Below, in pieces: positions 1 through 5,996 of a stretch of 7,096 nucleotides of DNA (positions are counted from its first letter, which is position 1; every line of letters starts with the position of its first letter). A model generated the notes under the pieces. It saw only the letters and a list, made by a program, of their open reading frames with translations. It was not told where the DNA came from and searched no databases. Both the position numbers and the translations under genes were made by a program. The stretch is taken from positions 1-7,096 of the forward strand of contig CAITEL010000283.1 of the NCBI GenBank assembly GCA_903891375.1, in the 5' to 3' direction. The DNA comes from an uncultured Neisseriaceae bacterium. GTDB lineage: Bacteria > Pseudomonadota > Gammaproteobacteria > Burkholderiales > UBA11063.

Positions 1-296
1 AATTCGATTATCATTTTTTTAATTACTTGAAATTCGTTAATTACCGATAAAGACGCCCCAACACAAAATAAACTAATTGCATTTATTTCATCATTCGTTA
101 AAATTCTATCTTCAATTTTAATCAAATCTTTTGTACCTAGTTTTTTACTTGGTAAATTAAGCCCTACCCCCGTTTGGTTACCTCCACTTTGTAGATTAAG
201 GATTTTTATTATATACCAAGCATTACCACTAGGGATGTGATCTAAATTAATTCCATTTTTTATATAACCTATGTGTTTTTTATTTTCGTTTATCAT
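1..296 (-). CDS. pyrI: Aspartate carbamoyltransferase regulatory chain PyrI, N-terminal part (cut by window edge)
   Basis: This is the regulatory subunit of aspartate transcarbamoylase, which binds CTP/ATP and tunes the catalytic PyrB trimers at the committed step of pyrimidine synthesis in the cytoplasm. The reading frame is open from an ATG at 294-296 to the left edge, giving 98 residues; the family is about 153 long, so the C-terminal zinc domain (four Cys) lies outside the window. The visible part is the allosteric nucleotide-binding domain. It aligns with Escherichia coli PyrI (recalled sequence) without a net shift: LDHIP at 18-22, VGLNLPS at 44-50 and KDLIKIE at 56-62. Nucleotide-site positions I12, D19, H20, K60, I86 and K94 are kept, while N84 is Ser and Y89 is Phe. 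The Shine-Dalgarno is poor (AAGG about 12 nt upstream). No pyrB precedes it, which is unusual because pyrB normally lies directly upstream; a tandem repeat array is there instead. Confidence 0.9.
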   Translation of the reverse strand, partial: MINENKKHIGYIKNGINLDHIPSGNAWYIIKILNLQSGGNQTGVGLNLPSKKLGTKDLIKIEDRILTNDEINAISLFCVGASLSVINEFQVIKKMIIE

Positions 297-326
297 GTTT
301 TTAATATACCTTATTATTGTGTGAGA

Positions 327-382
327 ATGACGATAGAATTGATGCAGGTCATTTAACTACTCATCTGCGCAATTATATCTAA
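327..382. repeat. Repeat unit A, copy 1 (hairpin-forming)
   Basis: The unit begins ATGACGATAG and ends ATATCTAA. It contains an imperfect inverted repeat: AATTGATGCAGGT near 338-350 against CATCTGCGCAATT at 362-374, so the transcript of either strand can form a hairpin. The minus-strand reading also holds a TATAAT hexamer (372-377). This copy sits 31 bp from the pyrI start codon and so forms part of its leader or promoter region. A second copy is at 471-526. Confidence 0.8.
372..377 (-). promoter_or_regulatory. Candidate -10 box for pyrI inside repeat A
   Basis: The minus strand reads TATAAT here, a perfect sigma-70 -10 match 75 bp upstream of the pyrI ATG. No convincing -35 hexamer is seen 15-19 bp further upstream, where unit B begins, so this is tentative. 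The same hexamer recurs in the second A copy at 516-521. Such boxes arise easily in AT-rich DNA. Confidence 0.3.
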
Positions 383-470
383 ATATTTTGATGGTGCCGT
401 GTATAATAATACATAAGCCAGCAAAATATTTTGATGGTGCCGTGTATAATAATACATAAGCCAGCAAAAT
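383..470. repeat. Repeat unit B, copies 1 and 2 in direct tandem (43-bp period)
   Basis: Each copy is an inverted repeat closed by ATTTTG on the left and CAAAAT on the right. The inner arms are TGG and CCA and then GTGTAT and ATACAT around an AATA loop. Copy 1 (from 383) and copy 2 (from 426) share the ATAT overlap at their junction. A third copy lies at 527-571. The core shares GCCGTGTA, TACAT and AGCAAAAT with the inverted repeat at 5888-5990. Confidence 0.85.
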
Positions 471-600
471 ATGACGATAGAATTGATGCAGGTCATTTAA
501 CTACTCATCTGCGCAATTATATCTAAATATTTTGATGGTGCCGTGTATAATAATACATAAGCCAGCAAAATATGACGATAGAATTGATGCAGGTGAGTAG

Positions 601-1749
601 TTACTGTGTGATACTTGCTAAATTACCATTAGCCGATTGTAAAATCACTTTATAGCCATTCGATATAGGATATGAAGTACCACCAATTAAATTAGAATCA
701 ATACGTGCGCCCAGAGTCCCAGTATTTTTATTAAATAGGTTTATATAGCCATCACTGTCAACAATTATAATATTATTATTTAAAAATGCTGGCGAACTTA
801 GATTTCTATACTGTAAAACATCATTGCTCCATACTATTGCACCAGTGTTCTTATCAAAAGCATAAACCACACCATCTTGACTCACAGCATAAACATTCTG
901 CGTATCAATAAGTAATTGCGCAACACCACTAAATGTTTTAGACCAAAGAATATTACTCGAAACAGCATCTACACAAGAAATTTTACCATTATAGGTTCCG
1001 ACACACAGCTCTTTATCATCTAATACTGGACGCATTGCTATATCTGTTAGTTTATCTAGATCAGTTGAGCCACTTGGTACTGCAATATAGTTTTCCCAAA
1101 TTTGGGTTCCTGTTATTAGATTAAGTACAGCAATACTACCACCAGGCAGACCAGCGATTAAAACCCCGCTAGCAGGATAGATTTGCATTGTTTCCGTAGC
1201 TCTTAATGTGAGGGCAGGAATTGGACGTTGATACGACCATAATAATTTGCCTGTTTCCGTATCTAACGCAATGATAGTAGCATCAATAGAGCGAACTACT
1301 ATTGTATTACCACCAACTTGAGGTGGCTCTATCGAAATTGTAGGTAGTTTAAATTCCCATTTTATCTTAAGGCTTGCTTTATCAATACACAAAATATAAT
1401 CGTCAAGAGAAGTAACAAAAATTGAATCAGAAGAAATCGCAGTTCCACTCGATAGTTTACGCTTTAATCCTATTTCATTAATTATTGTACCATCTGTAGA
1501 ATCTATTTTAAAAATATGCCCCTTAGAATCAGCAGTAAAAATCGCATTATCCGAATCAATAACGGGAGCAAAGCTCCCAGAAATGCTACTGGATAAAGCT
1601 CCAACATCCCACGTCACATTAAGCGGTTCAGCTGATTTAATATCAGGAATAGGTTGTGGTTGTGGCGTATTATCGGTAGCGCATGCCGTTATACCCAAAA
1701 AGAAAACACAAGAGCATATATGTATAACTTGTTTTAATCGTTGAATCAA
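601..1749 (-). CDS. bamB: Outer membrane protein assembly factor BamB (lipoprotein)
   Basis: BamB is the beta-propeller lipoprotein of the BAM complex that helps BamA fold outer-membrane proteins; it sits on the periplasmic face of the outer membrane. The 382-residue product is close to the roughly 390 of E. coli. Residues 1-22 are a lipoprotein signal peptide ending in a lipobox ITA-C with the lipidated Cys at 23; Ala at +2 fits outer-membrane sorting. The rest shows PQQ-like propeller repeats, for example VVYAFDKNTGAIVW (294-307) and INLFNKNTG (336-344). The LTLR at 180-183 matches the BamA-contacting Leu-x-Leu-Arg loop of E. coli BamB, and GSTDLDKLTD (227-236) matches a neighbouring conserved segment. 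The start is TTG, 3 nt beyond the yfgM stop (TAG TAA TTG), with AGGT inside the end of yfgM as a weak Shine-Dalgarno; no ATG or GTG lies before the signal peptide. It is the last gene of the cluster. Confidence 0.95.
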   Translation of the reverse strand: MIQRLKQVIHICSCVFFLGITACATDNTPQPQPIPDIKSAEPLNVTWDVGALSSSISGSFAPVIDSDNAIFTADSKGHIFKIDSTDGTIINEIGLKRKLSSGTAISSDSIFVTSLDDYILCIDKASLKIKWEFKLPTISIEPPQVGGNTIVVRSIDATIIALDTETGKLLWSYQRPIPALTLRATETMQIYPASGVLIAGLPGGSIAVLNLITGTQIWENYIAVPSGSTDLDKLTDIAMRPVLDDKELCVGTYNGKISCVDAVSSNILWSKTFSGVAQLLIDTQNVYAVSQDGVVYAFDKNTGAIVWSNDVLQYRNLSSPAFLNNNIIIVDSDGYINLFNKNTGTLGARIDSNLIGGTSYPISNGYKVILQSANGNLASITQ

Positions 1750-1752
1750 TTA

Positions 1753-2382
1753 CTAACTACCTAAAATATCGAGTTTCATTTGAATTTCTTGGGCTAGTTC
1801 TTGATTAGATGAAGCAGCATCAAGTGCCGCTTTATAAGCATCACGTGCTTTCATTTTATTATCTATTGCAAGGTATAAATCCCCACGTTTTTCATAAAAT
1901 AAAGGTTGAAATCCTGGCGTGGTTTTTTCCATCATTATTTTCAACGCCTCATCAGATTTTTTTTGATCTATATACACATCAGCAAGTCTTAGTTTTGCAA
2001 TATTTACTAACGAATTATCTTTACTATGTGAAATCACCCACAATAAATAGCTAGAGGCCTTATCTAATTCTTTATTCGTAAAGGCAGTTTTTGCTACTAA
2101 TAATGTCGCAAAGGCAGTGTATTCATTTTTAGGAAAGTTTTTTTGTAATTTTTCAGCTTCTTTATACGCATTTGGGATATTATTAGTTAAATCCACAGTA
2201 AATTGTTCGTATATTATTGCCGCTTGTGCTGATTGGGTTTGGTTTTTCCACGTCAACAACTCACTAGAAGAATAAGTGATAATTGCAACTATTAATATAC
2301 CTATGATATATTTACCGTAATCACGCCAAAAATATTTTAATCTACTGATTTGTTCTTGTTCATCTAAATTTAAATGCGCCAT
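1753..2382 (-). CDS. yfgM: YfgM-type membrane-anchored TPR protein (SecYEG/periplasmic chaperone ancillary factor)
   Basis: The 209-residue product has the layout of the YfgM family (TPR_21-type). A short charged cytoplasmic N-terminus (DEQEQISRLKYFWRDYGKY, near 7-25) is followed by one membrane helix (about 26-43) and a periplasmic helical domain with tetratricopeptide-like repeats, e.g. the final one around EKRGDLYLAIDNKMKARDAY. In E. coli YfgM associates with the SecYEG translocon and PpiD and links to periplasmic chaperones; that role is family knowledge. I chose the ATG at 2380-2382 over an in-frame GTG at 2389-2391. The ATG follows AAGG by 8 nt and begins 1 nt after the hisS stop (TAA A ATG), whereas the GTG would overlap hisS and lie within the Shine-Dalgarno. 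Its position between hisS and bamB is the classical one and supports the assignment more than sequence similarity alone. Confidence 0.88.
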   Translation of the reverse strand: MAHLNLDEQEQISRLKYFWRDYGKYIIGILIVAIITYSSSELLTWKNQTQSAQAAIIYEQFTVDLTNNIPNAYKEAEKLQKNFPKNEYTAFATLLVAKTAFTNKELDKASSYLLWVISHSKDNSLVNIAKLRLADVYIDQKKSDEALKIMMEKTTPGFQPLFYEKRGDLYLAIDNKMKARDAYKAALDAASSNQELAQEIQMKLDILGS

Positions 2383-2383
2383 T

Positions 2384-3655
2384 TTATACACCTTTTTTTA
2401 AATAACTATCTATGAAATTAATTATATTATCCATTTCTACGACATGTTGAACTTGTTCCTGCATCAATTTTACCACAACTTGTTTATTGTGCAACTCATT
2501 TTCACCAATAATTAAAGTAATTTTCGCCATTAAATTATCTGCTTTTTTTAATTGCGCTTTTAAGCTCACATTAATTAAGTTCTGTATAGCACTAATACCT
2601 TTTTTGCGTAATTGTTGTGCTATTTGCATACTATAAATTGACACCTCATCATTCATACATGCAATATATACATCAACTGCTGGATGTTGTGGTAATTTTT
2701 TATACTCCTCTAAGACCAAGAGTAATCGCTCTAAACCTATCGCAAAGCCAATAGCATAATTGTCTTTACCACTGAGTTCGGCAATTAATGGGTCATAACG
2801 ACCACCAGCCGACACTGTTGCTTGCGAGCCTAGTTTATCGGTTACCCATTCAAACACCGATTGATTATAATAATCCAACCCACGCACCAAACGGTGGTTT
2901 TCTGTAAATGATATACCTAGACTATTTAAATTAGATTTCCATGATTCATGGTGTTGCAATGATTTATCTGTTAAATGATCAATCAATCTAGGTGCATTTG
3001 CTACCATTTCTTGCATCATAGGATTTTTAGTATCAAGTATTCTTAATGGGTTTTTATATAATCTATTTTTAGCCTCATCATCTAATACATCTATATTTTT
3101 TTCTAAATATTTAATTAACTCACTTCTATGGCTAGCTCGTTCCTCTTTATTACCTAAACAATTTATTTCTAAATTAAGATCGAAAATGCCTAAACGTTGC
3201 CATAAATCTTGTTGCATAAGGATAATTTCTGCATCTATATTTGGATTTGCAAAACCTAAGGCCTCAATACCTAATTGATTAAATTGCCGATAACGCCCTT
3301 TTTGTGGTCGCTCATGGCGAAACATTTGCCCAATATACCATAGCTTTTGTGTTGAATTATACAGTAAATTATGTTCTATAACAGCACGTAGCGTGCCAGC
3401 AGTACCTTCAGGACGTAGCGTTAAACTATCACCATTTAACGAATCGGTAAAAGTATACATTTCTTTTTCTACAATATCAGTTACTTCACCTATAGAACGA
3501 ATAAATAGCCCAGTATCTTCTACTATTGGGGTTCTGATATTACGATATCCATAACTATATGCCCATTCTTTTATTATGTTTTCTAACCACAACCAATTAT
3601 GCGATATCTCTGGTAGAATATCATTCATCCCCTTAACTGCAACTATTTTTTGCAT
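2384..3655 (-). CDS. hisS: Histidine--tRNA ligase (HisRS)
   Basis: This cytoplasmic class II aminoacyl-tRNA synthetase charges tRNA-His. The 423-residue length is standard. Visible landmarks in order: N-terminal KGMNDILP (8-15); motif 1 region [11 protein letters not shown] (41-51); [13 protein letters not shown] (79-91) of the active site; motif 2 [19 protein letters not shown] (107-125); the HisRS-specific LVRGLDYY (256-263, with the catalytic Arg258); AGGRYDPL (283-290); motif 3 [11 protein letters not shown] (301-311); then a C-terminal anticodon-binding domain from about 326 with [10 protein letters not shown] (364-373) and a LIIGENEL segment (381-388). All expected elements are present, so the gene looks functional. 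It starts 5 nt after the upstream sugar-transferase stop, with AAGGAG lying in that gene's last codons at a rather long 13-nt spacing. Its usual upstream partners in E. coli, ispG and rodZ, are replaced by a glycan-initiating enzyme. Confidence 0.98.
   Translation of the reverse strand: MQKIVAVKGMNDILPEISHNWLWLENIIKEWAYSYGYRNIRTPIVEDTGLFIRSIGEVTDIVEKEMYTFTDSLNGDSLTLRPEGTAGTLRAVIEHNLLYNSTQKLWYIGQMFRHERPQKGRYRQFNQLGIEALGFANPNIDAEIILMQQDLWQRLGIFDLNLEINCLGNKEERASHRSELIKYLEKNIDVLDDEAKNRLYKNPLRILDTKNPMMQEMVANAPRLIDHLTDKSLQHHESWKSNLNSLGISFTENHRLVRGLDYYNQSVFEWVTDKLGSQATVSAGGRYDPLIAELSGKDNYAIGFAIGLERLLLVLEEYKKLPQHPAVDVYIACMNDEVSIYSMQIAQQLRKKGISAIQNLINVSLKAQLKKADNLMAKITLIIGENELHNKQVVVKLMQEQVQHVVEMDNIINFIDSYLKKGV
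2391..2395 (-). promoter_or_regulatory. Ribosome binding site deciding the yfgM start
   Basis: The minus strand reads AAAGG inside the last codons of hisS, 8 nt before the ATG at 2382. It rules in favour of that ATG rather than the GTG at 2389-2391 and suggests translational coupling to hisS. Confidence 0.6.
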
Positions 3656-3660
3656 GATAG

Positions 3661-5067
3661 TTAATATGCTCCTTTTCTGACTAAAACAACAATTATCGTA
3701 CGAAAAATTATCACAAAATCATACCATAATGACCAATTTTTGACGTACCACACGTCTAAAGCAACACGACTTGTATAATCAATATCGTTTCGCCCACTAA
3801 TCTGCCATAACCCAGTAACACCAGGCCTCACAAGTTTATAGTAGTATAAATCATCATTATATTTAATTGTCTCCGCATCAACAATTGGTCGTGGTCCTAC
3901 GAGACTCATTTCACCTTTTAATACATTCCATAATTGTGGGATTTCATCTAAACTTGTTTTACGTAGAAACCCACCAATCTTAGTTACTCGTGGATCATTC
4001 TTTAATTTAAAATCTTTGTCCCATTCTTTACGTGCATTTTCGTCTGTTGCAAGAATCTTTTCTAAAATCTCTTGGCTATTAGCATGCATTGTTTGAAACT
4101 TTAAACAATAAAAATGTTGTCCTCTTCTACCAACACGTTTATGTTTAAAAAATATGTTATTTCCTGTTAATTTAATCAATAATGAAAAAACCAAGAAAAA
4201 TGGGGAAAGTAAACCCAAACCAATTATTGAAAACATTATATCAAAAGAGCGTTTAGTGAGTGTATTTATCCGCCTAGATAAGTTATTTTTTAAGCGCAAT
4301 AAAACTTGATTACTACCAAAAAAATGATCTAACTGTGCGCCATATAACGGCAAACCTGTTACATCTGGAATTACTGAGACAAAAGTATATTTTGTTTGAA
4401 TCACATCAATTTTATGAATATTATTAGTAAGCTCAGCATTTTCTAGCGCAAAGATAATTTCAGTGTCTTCATGTTTTTTATCTTCTAACAACACGTTAAA
4501 AGGATATATTTTAATATTTTTAATTAACTCCATTTCTTGTAATTCTGAATTATCATCAATGGATACAAATCCTAAAACGTTATATCCCAATAGTTTATTA
4601 TTTTTTAACATCAAATATGCATTAATTGCATTAGAACCAGTACCGACTATATATAGTCGGCGTTGCCAAATATTAAGTTTTAATAAGATATTTTTTGTAA
4701 AATAACGAAATAATGGAAGAATAAATAATAGTAAAAACCAAAAAACCGCATTGACTAGTTTAATAATATGATGAGCGAGTAAGTATGTTAAACAAAAATG
4801 AATAGTGGCAAATACAAATATAGTAATGTATAATAATTTGATTTCTTCCCAAATAGGTCTACGCTTAGTATAATGTTCTTGATACCAGAAAACTGCAAGA
4901 ATAGAAAAACCAAATAATTTAGCAATACCTAAGCGGTTTAAATCAATGTATTCTTGTGCCCCTGGACGTAAAACATTCAGGAGATACACTGCTAAAATTA
5001 AACTTATACATAGCGATAAGCCATCTGATAAAATTAACCCAAACTTTTGTATTGAAGTTTTTTGCAT
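3661..5067 (-). CDS. wbaP: Undecaprenyl-phosphate sugar phosphotransferase, WbaP type (initiating glycosyltransferase)
   Basis: An inner-membrane enzyme that moves a hexose-1-phosphate from a UDP-sugar to undecaprenyl phosphate, the first step of O-antigen, capsule or exopolysaccharide assembly. The 468 residues match the WbaP architecture: four N-terminal membrane helices (roughly 10-32, 48-62, 78-98, 104-122), a Rossmann-like middle domain (about 136-255, with IVGTGSNA at 140-147), a membrane helix or re-entrant hairpin (about 275-300), then the catalytic bacterial sugar-transferase domain. Its motifs are [11 protein letters not shown] (306-316), KFQTM (323-327, where KFRTM is commoner), [20 protein letters not shown] (358-377, with the catalytic Asp374-Glu375), SLVGPRP (388-394) and [13 protein letters not shown] (414-426). 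The C-terminal Gly-Ala-Tyr is typical of WbaP-like members. Galactose is the classic substrate, but the sugar cannot be read from the sequence. It heads the tight cluster with hisS; no other glycan gene is in view. The start ATG has no clear Shine-Dalgarno. Confidence 0.85.
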   Translation of the reverse strand: MQKTSIQKFGLILSDGLSLCISLILAVYLLNVLRPGAQEYIDLNRLGIAKLFGFSILAVFWYQEHYTKRRPIWEEIKLLYITIFVFATIHFCLTYLLAHHIIKLVNAVFWFLLLFILPLFRYFTKNILLKLNIWQRRLYIVGTGSNAINAYLMLKNNKLLGYNVLGFVSIDDNSELQEMELIKNIKIYPFNVLLEDKKHEDTEIIFALENAELTNNIHKIDVIQTKYTFVSVIPDVTGLPLYGAQLDHFFGSNQVLLRLKNNLSRRINTLTKRSFDIMFSIIGLGLLSPFFLVFSLLIKLTGNNIFFKHKRVGRRGQHFYCLKFQTMHANSQEILEKILATDENARKEWDKDFKLKNDPRVTKIGGFLRKTSLDEIPQLWNVLKGEMSLVGPRPIVDAETIKYNDDLYYYKLVRPGVTGLWQISGRNDIDYTSRVALDVWYVKNWSLWYDFVIIFRTIIVVLVRKGAY

Positions 5068-5206
5068 TATTGATTATCACCCACCAATTTGTTATTAGTC
5101 ATATACGTGCCGATATTTTATCATAAATTTTATTATCACCCACATCCTTTTGTGCAATGTGAAATTTTTGGTGTTTAAATGTTACTTTAGTTTTATTCTC
5201 TTTGGG

Positions 5207-5324
5207 TATAATTCCTCGCGGCTTGCCACAACTCTGTCATACCAGCGAATGCTGGTATCCAGCCCTTGCTCTGTAAAAATTTTTGCACTCAAGATACACC
5301 ACGCTACTCTGCCGCGGGGTTATT
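5207..5324. repeat. Composite palindromic repeat, probably one repeat nested in another
   Basis: The outer arms are ATAATTCCTCGCGGC (5208-5222) and GCCGCGGGGTTAT (5311-5323), which are imperfect inverted complements. Joining 5227 to 5314 would rebuild a compact palindrome, CCTCGCGGCTTGCCGCGGGG, so the 83 bp at 5228-5310 look like an insertion flanked by GCC on both sides. Inside the insert is a second perfect hairpin at 5239-5258. The element may end dps transcription, but no T-tract follows it on the minus strand. Confidence 0.65.
5239..5258. repeat. Perfect 8-bp hairpin, ATACCAGC/GCTGGTAT
   Basis: ATACCAGC, loop GAAT, then GCTGGTAT: an 8-bp perfect stem with a 4-nt loop. Preceded by CTGTC and followed by CCAG, it resembles the GTCAT-CCAGC-GAATGCTGG type of dispersed repeat seen in many proteobacterial genomes. 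That resemblance is from memory, not from a search. Confidence 0.7.
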
Positions 5325-5342
5325 GATTGGCGTCTCGATTCT

Positions 5343-5358
5343 CTTTAATTTATTAAAG
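5343..5358 (-). terminator. Possible weak hairpin after dps
   Basis: CTTTAAT and ATTAAAG form a perfect 7-bp inverted repeat around TT, 9 nt past the dps stop codon. The stem is almost all A/T and no clear U-tract follows, so it would be a poor intrinsic terminator. Confidence 0.2.
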
Positions 5359-5367
5359 CATAACTAT

Positions 5368-5853
5368 TTAAAGAACTAAACTACGTAACATCCACACAGT
5401 TTTTTCGTGGATTTGTAATCTTTGTGTAACTAAATCCAGGGTAGATTGATCATTGGCTTTTTCGGCAAAATCAAGAACTTCTCTGGCTGTTTTTATTACA
5501 ATTTCATGTGATGTAATTAAATCTTTTACCATAGATATAGCATCTAAGTCACCATCGTGCTCTTGTATCTTAGTTAGTTTAGAAAACTCCATATAACTAC
5601 CAGGTGCAATAAAACCCAATGTTCTAATTCGTTCTGCAACCAGATCAACAGCCAAGGCCAACTCTGTATACTGCCCCTCAAACATTAAATGTAAGGTATT
5701 AAACATTAATCCTGTCACATTCCAGTGATAATTATGCGTTTTTAAATATAGCGAATAGGTATCGGCTAATAACATAGCTGTGCTATTTGCAATTTTAACT
5801 CTATGTTCAGTAGAGATTCCATCATGAATCTCAAAAAATTGTTGTTTTAACAT
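5368..5853 (-). CDS. dps: Dps, DNA-protecting ferritin-like protein
   Basis: Dps forms dodecamers that oxidise and store iron using hydrogen peroxide and can coat DNA, protecting the cell in stress or stationary phase. From the chosen ATG the product is 161 residues, normal for the family. The inter-subunit ferroxidase residues fall at a constant offset of 8 from E. coli Dps: H43 in NYHWN, H55 in TLHLMFE, E59 (Asp in E. coli), D70 and E74 in AVDLVAERI. Trp44 is also kept. There is no long Lys-rich N-terminal tail, so direct DNA binding may be weak. An earlier in-frame GTG at 5875-5877 would add eight residues, but the ATG at 5851-5853 has AAGGA 7 nt upstream and the GTG has nothing, so the ATG is preferred. 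The gene stands alone, with palindromic repeats on both sides. Confidence 0.93.
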   Translation of the reverse strand: MLKQQFFEIHDGISTEHRVKIANSTAMLLADTYSLYLKTHNYHWNVTGLMFNTLHLMFEGQYTELALAVDLVAERIRTLGFIAPGSYMEFSKLTKIQEHDGDLDAISMVKDLITSHEIVIKTAREVLDFAEKANDQSTLDLVTQRLQIHEKTVWMLRSLVL

Positions 5854-5860
5854 GACCACA

Positions 5861-5865
5861 TCCTT
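5861..5865 (-). promoter_or_regulatory. Ribosome binding site deciding the dps start
   Basis: AAGGA on the minus strand, 7 nt before the ATG at 5853. It lies inside the reading frame that would extend to the GTG at 5877 and therefore argues for the shorter protein. Confidence 0.75.
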
Positions 5866-5879
5866 ATAAAAACTCACAT

Positions 5880-5887
5880 ATAATATA
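5880..5887 (-). promoter_or_regulatory. Candidate dps -10 region
   Basis: The minus strand reads TATATTAT just downstream of the CTTAG...CTAAG palindrome (5888-5903), giving two overlapping -10-like hexamers (TATATT, TATTAT). Transcription would begin near 5873-5875, leaving a leader of about 20 nt. No good -35 is seen, which is not unusual for stationary-phase or activator-dependent genes, but the call stays tentative. Confidence 0.35.
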
Positions 5888-5903
5888 CTTAGTGCGCTCT
5901 AAG
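5888..5903. promoter_or_regulatory. Short palindrome abutting the dps -10 region
   Basis: CTTAGTGCGCTCTAAG is an inverted repeat with a single mismatched position pair around GCGC, placed exactly where an operator between -10 and -35 of dps would lie. It is also the outer end of the 103-bp element, so repeat ancestry explains it without any regulator. I do not recognise it as an OxyR or Fur site. Confidence 0.3.
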
Positions 5904-5990
5904 TTTGAGGTTTTTGATAAGCGACGCCGTGTACGTAGGTAGTACATCAGGAGCAAAATCAAAAAACTCAAATTGTGTGAGCGTGCTAAG
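5888..5990. repeat. 103-bp inverted repeat filling the yahK-dps spacer
   Basis: The left arm (5888-5918) begins CTTAGTGCGCTC and ends TTTTTGAT; the right arm (5958-5990) begins ATCAAAAA and ends GAGCGTGCTAAG. Pairing gives an outer 12-bp block (two wobbles in plus-strand RNA), a small internal loop, six bases of TTTGAG/CTCAAA, one mismatch, then TTTTTGAT/ATCAAAAA. The centre carries GTAC(GTAGGTA)GTAC. The element runs from 7 bp beyond the yahK stop to the dps promoter region, so its long hairpin may terminate yahK transcription and its left end overlaps the likely dps control region. Confidence 0.85.
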
Positions 5991-5996
5991 AATAGA

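Larger units (their letters stand above)
327..594. repeat. Nested tandem repeat array A-B-B-A-B-A'
   Basis: Two units alternate. Unit A (56 bp) occupies 327-382 and 471-526, with a partial third copy of 23 bp at 572-594. Unit B (43-45 bp) occupies 383-425, 426-470 and 527-571. The A copies are identical where they overlap and so are the B copies, with A1 to A2 offset by 144 bp and B1 to B2 by 43 bp. This pattern fits recent duplication by slippage or unequal crossover: an A+B+B block, then A+B with one B missing, then the start of another A. The last partial A breaks off after AGGT, six bases before the bamB stop codon. Nothing in it looks coding. Confidence 0.95.
297..600. other. Intergenic region between bamB and pyrI, mostly tandem repeats
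   Basis: This 304-bp gap contains no convincing gene. Positions 327-594 are a nested tandem array described in separate entries; only 297-326 (pyrI leader) and 595-600 lie outside it. In gammaproteobacteria with the hisS-yfgM-bamB order the next gene is usually der (GTPase EngA); der is not here. Confidence 0.85.
5068..5367. other. Intergenic region between dps and wbaP with palindromic repeats
   Basis: This 300-bp gap holds no convincing gene. It contains, from the wbaP side, an AT-rich stretch that should carry the wbaP promoter (TGATAATAA and TGATAAAAT on the minus strand are possible extended -10 boxes, without good -35 boxes), a 12-bp sequence repeated at 5073-5084 and 5132-5143, a GC-rich composite palindrome at 5207-5324, and a small AT inverted repeat next to the dps stop. 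GC content in 5215-5320 is visibly higher than in the flanks. Confidence 0.75.

Noticed and set aside
297..360. Upstream extension of pyrI
   Set aside because: The frame stays open back to a TAG near 357-359, but it has no ATG/GTG/TTG start there and runs into repeat A; the ATG at 294-296 also aligns with the E. coli PyrI start.
327..594. CRISPR array
   Set aside because: Repeats are contiguous or alternate with another repeated unit; there are no unique spacers and no cas genes.
1809..2054. Open frame of 81 codons on the plus strand
   Set aside because: Lies entirely antisense to the well-supported yfgM gene and shows no recognisable motif.
4463..4705. Open frame of 80 codons on the plus strand
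   Set aside because: Antisense to the Rossmann-like part of the WbaP-type gene; low-complexity product with no family resemblance.
5875..5877. GTG as the dps start, giving 169 residues
   Set aside because: No Shine-Dalgarno precedes it, it lies at the likely transcription start, and the internal ATG at 5851-5853 has an ideal AAGGA at 7 nt.
5888..5990. Remnant of an insertion sequence with a transposase
   Set aside because: Only 103 bp, no coding remnant, and symmetric throughout; better described as a palindromic repeat or MITE-like unit.
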